From Chara braunii (lineage: Eukaryota; Streptophyta; Charophyceae; Charales; Characeae), in NCBI GenBank assembly GCA_003427395.1, contig BFEA01000033.1, positions 1,348,756-1,387,998 of the forward strand: a stretch of DNA of 39,243 nucleotides, in the 5' to 3' direction. The notes beneath the pieces were generated by a model that was given only the letters and a program-made list of their open reading frames with translations, ran no database searches and was not told the DNA's origin. This document shows positions 32,380 to 39,243 of this stretch, piece after piece (the first letter of the stretch is position 1; every line of letters starts with the position of its first letter). The position numbers and the translations under genes were made by a program.

Positions 32380-33520
32380 CTAGGATGCAGGGTGGGAACG
32401 TTTATAGGCACGGACAAGTCTCATGACATTCTTGAGATTTCCAAGGGGTTCCCATGTTGATTCTTCATCCGGTAGCCTGTCCACTTGACTTTGTATTCTT
32501 TGATTAGTTTCGGGTAATCGACGACTTGGGTTGTTCTGCGGCCAATGATGGATTCCACAGAGAATTCAGGTCCAGTGGGCAGCATGATAGGAGGGGGACG
32601 AGGGTGAGGGCGATCAGAGAACTGTGGCGGGGATTCATGATATTCTTTGAGATATTCGACATGGAAGACAGAGTGGACACAACTCATGTCAGGGGGAAGC
32701 TGGAAATTGTAATTAACGGGGGAGGTTTGTTCAATGATGGGGAAGGGACCGAGCCACTTGTTTGAGAGTTTCTTGGACAAGCCCTGTTCGGGTTCAAAGC
32801 CTTTGGCGGAGAGTTAGACGTTGTCCCCTACTTGGAAGGTGATATCACGACGATGCTTGTTGGTTTGTTTAACTTGTTATTCCTGGGTGTGTTGGATTGA
32901 CTCGGTTGATTCTCTTAGGAGACGGTTAATTGTTGCAACCCATTCATTGAGAGAGGGGAAGGGAGAGGACGGGTTGAGTTGAGAGGGGAGCAAGAAATCA
33001 GAGGGCAAGCGGGGGTGATGACCAAGGTCAAGGTAAAAGGGGGACATGCCAGTGGAAGGGCAAACGACATTGTTGTAGGCTATATCGGAGGCGGTGAGCA
33101 ACTGATCCCAATCATGCTGGTGGGGATGACAATACTTCCCCAGAATTCTTTGGAGAGTATCGTTCATCTTCTCGGTTTGTCCGTCAGTCTGTGGGTGGAA
33201 TGCAGTGCTGTAAATGAGCGAGGATCCGTAGGCATGGAAGAGTTGTTTCCAGAATTGGGAGAGGAAGAGGGGGTGGCGATCACTGATGATATTCTCGGGG
33301 AGGCCGTGGTGTCGGGCGACATGGTCTAAGAAGAGAATGGCAACGTCTTTGGCATCGTGCGAGGTGGTACAGGGAATGGAATGAGCACGTTTGGTCAGGC
33401 GGCAAACAATGACGTAGATGTAATCATGCTCGCGGTCGGTCTTGGGAAGACCTCACACGAAGTCCATGGAAACGAACTGTCATCGGTGCGTGGGGATGGG
33501 CAATGATTGGAGCTTACCGG
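32380..33520 (-). pseudogene. Element C integrase with GPF motif and chromodomain
   Basis: The DDE core reads SMDFV (Asp at 33462-33464), SDRHPLF (Asp at 33279-33281) and TDGQTEKMN (Glu at 33171-33173), giving DX35E. TGA stops interrupt it at 33480-33482 and 33453-33455, and TAA stops follow the core near 32877 and 32820. The C-terminal part has NKWLGPFPI (the GPY/F module), then a CHD-type chromodomain from about 32570 (FSVESIIGRR, YKVKWTGY). A frameshift near 32470 moves its last part into another frame, where DEESTWEPLGNLKNV is read with its aromatic Trp at 32452-32454. The stop is at 32380-32382. Chromodomains in such integrases bind methylated histone H3 and steer insertion, which places C among the chromoviruses. 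Confidence 0.85.
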
Positions 33521-34435
33521 GTTTGGCCCAGTTCAAGGGGTTGACAGCCTGACATGTGGGGCACGAGCGGATGTAGGCTTTGATGTCGGCAAGGATAGAA
33601 GGCCAATGGAAATATCGGGAGACGGTGTCAAAGGTTTTCTGGAAACCAAGGTGGCTAGCGGTCTTGGCGTCGTGGTGCTCGACCAAGAGTTGGGTGCGGA
33701 GGCCACGGGCGTCAGGGATGTAGAGTCGACGAGTGCCTTTGGTCTCGATGTACAGGAGGTTGTCATGTAGGGAGTAGTCGGGGACGAGGTCGAGGTCGCA
33801 GAGTTTATTGTGGATGGTGGAGAAGTCGGGGCAAGAGAGGTATCCTTGGGCGTAGCGATGGCGGAGCGATGGCAGGAGTTGGATATGGGTCATGGCGGCA
33901 TAGGCTTTCTCGGGGGGTTTGTGATCGGGGCGGCGGGAGAGGGCATCGGCAACTTGGTTGCTCTTGCCAGGGGTGTGACAAATGGTAAAGATAAATTGGG
34001 CAAGAAAGTCTAGCCAGCGGGCTTGGTGAGGGGTGATGTCTTTCTTGGTCAAGATGGAGGAGACGACGGTGTTATCACTACGGATAGTGAAGTATTGTCC
34101 GTCGAGGTATGGGCGCCAGACTTTGAGGACGTAACCACGACGAGGAGCTCCTTCTCGTTGGATGGGTAGTTCATTTCTGCGGGAAGAAGTTTCTTGCTGG
34201 CGAATGCGATGGCGTGCTCGCCGGGTGGGCATTGGGAGTGAGTGGGGGAGTCCTTGATGGAGGGGATTTCCTCAGGGTCGGGGGGAAAGTGCTGGGATAA
34301 GACGACCCCGATGGCAAAGTTGGAGGCATCCGTGGTGACGAAGAAGTGGCGAGTGGGGTCGGCAATTTTGAGGACAGGGGCAGTGGTGATGAAGTCCTTG
34401 AGTTTGTCGAAGGTGGCTTGGCGGCGGCTGTCCAA
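33480..34435 (-). pseudogene. Element C RNase H and integrase zinc region
   Basis: Two open segments in different frames (34435-34049 and 34232-33480) together carry RNase H and the integrase N-terminus. The first has FVTTDASNFAIGVVLSQ with the leading catalytic Asp, and NYPSNEKELLVVV. The second has FTIRSDNTVVSSILTKK and NQVADALSRRP, which close RNase H. The linker and the integrase HHCC finger follow (EHHDAKTASHLGF, then CPTCQ). The frame change falls near 34130. The second segment ends at the TGA at 33480. Confidence 0.8.
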
Positions 34436-35850
34436 GAGAAGGGTTCGGTGGCACGGGTGAGCTCATGGAGAGGGTAGGAAACGTCGGAGAAGTTGCGGAT
34501 GCCAGTGAAGGGGCAGTAGTAGTTGGCGAGTCCGGTGAAGGAGCGAAGTTGGGTTCAAGTGGTGGGAGGGGGGAACTCGATGAGGGCAGATACCTTTTTG
34601 GGGTCCATGCGGATGCCGTCGGTGGAGACAATATGACCAAGGTATTCCACGCTAGAGGCAGCAAATGTGCATTTGTTGAGCTTGGTGTATAATTTCTGGT
34701 CGAGGAGGATGACGAGAACTTGGCGGAGATGATCAAGGTGGGACTCGAAGGTGGGGCTAAAAACAAGGATGTCGTCGAGGTAGATCACGACACAGACTTC
34801 GAGGAGGTCGCGGAAGATCTGGTTCATGGTGGATTGGAATGTGGCGGGGGCGTTGGTGAGACCGAAAGGCATTATGAGAAACTCGTAGTGCCCGGCGCGG
34901 GAGCGGAAGGCGGTTTTGTGGGTGTCCTCCTCGGGGATGCGGATCTGGTGGAAGCCACTGCGGAGATCGATCTTGGTGAAGTATTTGACTCCACGGAGGC
35001 GATCAAGAAGTTCGGATATCCGGGGAAGCGGATACTTGTTCTTGATCGTGATCCGGTTCAAGGCGCGGTAGTCCGTGCACATGCGGAGTTCCGAGGTGTC
35101 GTTCTTCTTGACGAAGAGACAGCTGGTGCCGAAGGGGGAGGAGCTAGGCTTAATGAATCCTTTTTCAAGGAGTTCATTGAGTTGGCGCTTCATTTCTTCG
35201 GCCTCGAGGATGGAGAGCTGGTATGGGGGGCGGCAAGGGGGGGAGTGGCTGGGTTCGAGATCGATGGTGTGGAAAACACCTCGTCGGGAGGTTGTCGGCG
35301 GGCAAGGATTCGGGAAACACGTCTTTGAATTCGGATAGGAGGGTGGAGATCTGAGGGTCGGAGGGGGGGTCTTGGTCGGGTTTGTCCGTTGGAAGCAAGT
35401 CCTCTGGACGGTCGCGGTCAATGACAATGCAATAGTAGGCGGAGTTGGGTGCACACGGTTCATGTGAAGAAATTGGTGAGGAGAGACAGGGAAAGGGGTG
35501 GAGGGAGGGAGAAGGTAGGGGATGTCAAGGGGTGGATCGGGAAGGGTGGAGAGGCGGACGAAAGAGGGGTGGAAGGTATAGGGCATGTAGCAGTCGAGCC
35601 AAGGAGTCCAGAGTACGATGTCGCACATGAGGTGCATGACATCGAAGGAGACCTGACTGCGAAGAGGGCCGATAGTCTTTGTGGTCTCGAGGACTGTGCG
35701 GTCGACGACGATGGCTGAGTCCTTATCCCCTAGGCGGATGGTGATCGGGGAATCATAGCCGGTGGAAGAGAGGCCGACTTTGCGGACACAGGCATCTGTG
35801 ATGAAGTTGCCGGTGACACCAATGTCAAGAAGGGCCCGGAACTTCACCAT
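34436..35850 (-). pseudogene. Element C protease-reverse transcriptase
   Basis: From ATG 35848-35850 (internal to the polyprotein) the frame begins in the protease. The active-site motif reads LLDIGVTGNFI, with DIG at 35818-35826 where DTGATG is usual. The two changed residues need only C-to-T changes (ACT to ATT, GCC to GTC). RT follows from about 35200, with KRQLNELLEKGFIKPS, CTDYRALNRIT, FTKIDLRSGFHQI, MPFGLTNAPATFQ and YLDD at 34771-34782, then VEYLGHIVS. The frame stops at 34555, the connection domain (LRSFTGLANYY) continues after it, and the frame shifts again before RNase H. The RT palm looks complete but the protease motif is damaged. Confidence 0.85.
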
Positions 35851-35889
35851 CGATGCTCCAAAGAAGACGGCGACGAACTTGAGCTGGAA

Positions 35890-37993
35890 CTAAGCGGTCC
35901 CGACACAAGCGAAGGAGATCATGGCGTTGAGGCGGCGCTGCTCGAGGCCTAATCTAACAAGCCGAGTGTGTCGGTCTTGTTCCTCAACGAGATCGGAGAA
36001 AGTGATGGTGGAGGGGTTGGGAAGGAGGGTAGTGGAACATGTGGTCGTGGGGTGCTCAACTGACGGAATAGAGGACGTCGTCGCGAGGAGGGCAGGCGAA
36101 ATAGACTGCGACGCCTGGGGGGTGTCCGATGTGAAAGTCGTCGCCGACAGACGAATTGTCGATGCCAGGACATGGCTACAAGGGGCAGGGGGACAGCGTT
36201 CAAGTGGAGGAGGGCCTAGAGGCCGTGGTCGAGGAGGAGGAAGCGGATGTGGGAGGGATGGATCCGGTGGGTGGGGAAGCCTGGTGCGTGGAGCGGACGG
36301 CCTTGGGGCAATTGGTTTGCTGATGCCCCAGCTGACGGCAACGAAAACAACCGTCGTTGGCCTCGAGGAAGGCGAGTTCAGCGGGGGTGAGCTTTTTGAG
36401 ACGAGGGGGTTGGGAGGAGGAGGAAGGTTGGGAGGCCAGGGTTGTCGTTCCATCCTCATGAGATTGACAGCCTGGAAGTCTTCCTCTGTGAATTGGGCTG
36501 GGTCAAGGGACTCGGGAGAGGAATCAAAGTCGTCGTCGGAGGGGAGTGACAAGTCGTCGGAGGCCATGTTGTGGAAAAACCGGGTGCGGTTGGGGGCGGC
36601 TGGTCGTTGAGAGCGGAGGTGAGGAAGGCGATCATGGTGGAGAAGGCGGGTCAGGAGATCAGTGAGAGGGAACTTGGGCTCATGGGCGAGGGCTCAGGCG
36701 AGGTGGGGGAAGCATACCCGCTTGATGCGGGAGATGAAGGCGTAGTCAGGAATGAGAGTCGACGGGATGTGGAGGCGGAGGGAGCGAATGTAATGGATGA
36801 ATCGCTCGGTGGGGCCGGTTTGGCGGAGGTTGCAAAATTGATCGATGTAGTCATCGATGGTCTTTTGCGGACGGAAGGTGGCGATGAGAAGGTCGGCCCA
36901 TTGAAGGAAGGTGATGCGGGGAAGGCCGTTGGCTCGACGGTTGTTGGCTTCGGTTAACCACCATTGAGCGGTGGTGCCTTGGAAGCGGGAGGTTGCGGTG
37001 GGGAGCCAATGAGCGAGGGACATGTTGTGGAGATCGAAGGCATTTTGAATTTGAGAGAGGAAAAGGAGGACGTCCTCGTGGGGGAGGCCGAAGAACGTCG
37101 CGATATCGGTGGTGAGGAAGGAGCGGGGAATGTCCCCGTTGTGGGGGACGATGCAAGCGAGGTTGTTGAAGTTGCGGTCGTCGGGAGAGGTGTCGTAGCA
37201 GGTGTGATCCTGACTGCGGTCACCAAGGAGGTAACAAGGAGGAGGTTGGGGTATGGCGGGGTAAACACCCGAAAGGACTTGGGAGTAAGAGGGGTGGACA
37301 GAGGGGATGGTGGAAGTAGTTAGGAGAGGTTGGGTGAGGGGGGAGGAGAGGCGAAGGGGAGTGGTTCGCGTAGTGGTGGAAGCGCTTGTAGTAGGTTCTG
37401 AGGAGGGGAGGGAAACGGGAAGGGAAGTGACGGGGGTGGAAGAAGGTGTGGTGGAGGGCGGTAGGGGGGTGGTGTTGGAGGATGAGGCCTGGCCGGCTTG
37501 GCCAGCGGAGAGGCTTAAGGCAGATTGGCCGGAAGAGGGGGGTTGGATATTTTGGCCGGAAGAAGATGGTTGGCCGGTTTGGCCGGCAGGGGTGGATTGG
37601 ATGGATTGGCCGGAGGAGGAGGGGGGTGATGACGTCGTGACGACGGTGATGGCGGGTGTGTGGTTTTCAAGGGAGGTGACACGATCGGATACGGATGTCA
37701 TGGAGGCCTCGATTTTGCGAAGCGAGGCAGAGAGTGCTTGAAACATGGAGAGGAAAGATGTGTTCTCCCCGGTGCCTGGCTGGTCGACAAACTCGCGATG
37801 AGTATCCTCAACGAATCCATGTGGAGCGAGCCCATGTTAATGCTTGAGGTGCCTTCAACCATGGGGAGGGACGAAGCTGGGGCAGAGGGAGAAGATGGAG
37901 TGGAGGGGACAACGGAGGTGACAACAACGGCGGAGGTGGCAGCAGCGGCGTCGATGACGGCGCGTTGGGAGGTCTTGGATTAGCGGGGTGGCA
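35890..37993 (-). pseudogene. Element C gag, with CCHC zinc knuckle (broken)
   Basis: The likely start is ATG at 37991-37993 (MPPR), followed immediately by TAA, which one C-to-T change from CAA would explain. The next segment, open from 37746 to 36694, has an N-terminal coiled-coil (SLRKIEASMTSVSDRVTSLE), a long Ser/Thr/Pro/Gln low-complexity region with GQ repeats, and a gag core (RFQGTTAQWWLTEANNRR, FRPQKTIDDYIDQFCNLRQ). A further segment (36567-35890) includes DEE-rich sequence. The nucleocapsid knuckle CFRCRQLGHQQTNC (CX2CX4HX4C) is at 36308-36349 in a shifted frame. At least three frame changes are present. The large ORFs on the + strand here are shadows of the GC-skewed gag. Confidence 0.8.
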
Positions 37994-39243
37994 TGTGGGA
38001 GTGGTTTTTAATCCTGATTTAGAAAAATGATGGTTGATTTAAATCGGGGTTAGAGAAAGTTGTCATGAGAAGGAGGGGGGGGGATGAAAATTTGGGGGTA
38101 AAGTTTTGGGAAATAAAATTAAAATCAGAACGTAAATTTCAAATTGAATAAAATTTGGCCAAAAAAATATATAAAAAAATCGGGGGAAAAGAAAAAGAAA
38201 AAATTAAATTTTCAAGATAATGAAATTCAAATTTATTTGATTAATTTTCGAAAAGGGAAAAACTCTTGGAAATAAATTTTAAAGGATAATAAAAAAAATT
38301 CGGGGTATTTTACATTAAAAAATGCTGAAAATTTAAAATTGGAATAAATGGAAAAATTCAAAAAAAAAATGTTATATTTTGGGGGGTTATTTTAAAATTT
38401 TAACAAATTTAAATGATAATTATAAAAATTATTTAAATCGGGATTTTCGAATTACTTTTGAAAAAAAAAAAAAATGTTAGAAAAGAAAAAGGTTAAATTC
38501 GAGAAAAATAAAATGAATTTGAAAAAAAAATTCGAGAATTTTCAAAACAAAAAGAAAGTTGAATTCGGATTTGAAAGTTGATTCGGTTTTTTTTCGGGAT
38601 TTAATTATTTAAGTAATTAAAATGTTCGGGTTTGTAAAAGTTTAAATTTGTACTAAAGGTTCAATTTTAGCCGAAATTCACAAAGAAATTTTTGAAGAAT
38701 ATTTTCGAATTAGGATAAATTAATTTTGAAGAAGTTTTGAAATTCGAAAGTATTTTCAAATTTAAAAATTTCGGTATGGAAAAGAAATTTTGAATGCAAA
38801 GATTTGAAAGGAATTGCAATTTTCGGGTGGAATAAAATTTTATGATATTTTTGAAGAAACTGATTCTGATTTCGAAATGCAAAGTATTCGGAATTTTTTT
38901 TGAAATTTAAGAGTATTTCAAAATTACAGAAAAAAAATCTAGATAATAATTAAATTGATTAATTTACAAAAATAATTTTTGAAGGATAATTGTCGAGAAA
39001 AAGGAAATAATAATTGTTAACTATGAAAAAGAAAACTCACTGCTAAAGAAAAATTTTCAAAATAATTAATTTCAAAAACATAAAAAAAAAACGGACAAGT
39101 TTTATGATGTTCGTTGAGAGAGATTTGATGATTTGTAAGCCCTGTCCTATTATGCCATGTGTCACGCGGGTAGGGGAGGGAGCGCGAAGCAGGTGGGGAA
39201 AGAAACGCGCGGGGGAGATGGCAGGGGCGTGGGGGGGGGGGGG
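37994..39243. other. AT-rich, C-poor leader or LTR of element C
   Basis: Upstream of the element C gag, 38030-39110 is AT-rich with G common but C rare on the + strand. A transcript of the element (minus strand) would be poor in G. Words such as AAATTCGGG and GAATTTTCGG recur. No long ORF and no primer binding site complementary to the common tRNAs was found. From 39120 the sequence becomes GC-rich and ends in a run of G at the window edge. Confidence 0.5.

Noticed and set aside
35921-37741. Long + strand ORFs (229, 128, 119 and 144 aa) opposite element C gag
   Set aside because: They are shadows of the minus-strand gag, whose Ser/Pro/Thr-rich codons read as Gly/Val/Glu-rich sequence on the other strand.
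1-39243. CRISPR array, phage, operon or bacterial promoter features
   Set aside because: The repeats lack the regular repeat-spacer pattern and associated genes, and the whole window is eukaryotic retroelement DNA.

Overview
The window looks like intergenic, repeat-saturated DNA from a large plant-lineage (streptophyte) genome. I found no host gene, tRNA, rRNA or CRISPR array. Almost everything recognisable belongs to three decayed Ty3/gypsy LTR retrotransposons, their very large terminal repeats, and satellites or hairpin repeats lodged in or between them. The style of the repeats and gag proteins resembles what I remember of the charophyte alga Chara braunii, but that is an unverified recollection. 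Runs of N (17100-17134, 27485-27882) and scattered single Ns point to a short-read assembly struggling with repeats.

Element A (about 1.17-13.4 kb, + strand) has a very large 5' LTR that ends at 7127. A primer binding site complementary to plant tRNA-Asp follows (7130-7147), then broken gag, protease, RT/RNase H and integrase in gypsy order up to about 13410. There is no 3' LTR in direct orientation. Instead, at 16417-16434 there is a second tRNA-Asp primer site on the minus strand, followed by a second copy of the same LTR family in inverted orientation (16437 to about 22960). The two LTRs are well diverged in sequence, but their internal landmarks are collinear almost to the base: a seven-copy motif array with matching spacings, a roughly 120-bp repeat block, two palindromes and three units of about 185 bp. 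Each copy also carries its own insertion: about 0.37 kb at 2690-3064 in the left copy and about 0.88 kb at 16785-17665 in the right, both built of short foldback repeats. The DNA between the end of A and the inverted primer site (13.41-16.42 kb) holds no recognised gene, only one unrecognised minus-strand ORF pair.

Element B (about 24.2-29.4 kb, + strand, GC-rich) has gag with a CCHC knuckle, a DSG-type protease, RT with YLDD, RNase H (partly in an assembly gap) and a DX35E integrase whose C-terminal module is deleted. Its LTRs could not be identified by eye. It is followed by a pyrimidine-rich stretch with hairpins and a roughly 40-bp satellite (30.9-31.27 kb).

Element C (32.38-37.99 kb, minus strand) is a chromovirus: gag with a CCHC knuckle, a damaged protease (DIG), RT with YLDD, RNase H, a DX35E integrase, a GPF motif and a chromodomain. 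Upstream of its gag lies about 1.1 kb of AT-rich DNA strikingly poor in C on the + strand. All three elements are dead copies. Many of their stop codons are one C-to-T (or G-to-A) change away from the expected Gln, Trp or Arg codon, as expected from deamination of methylated cytosines.
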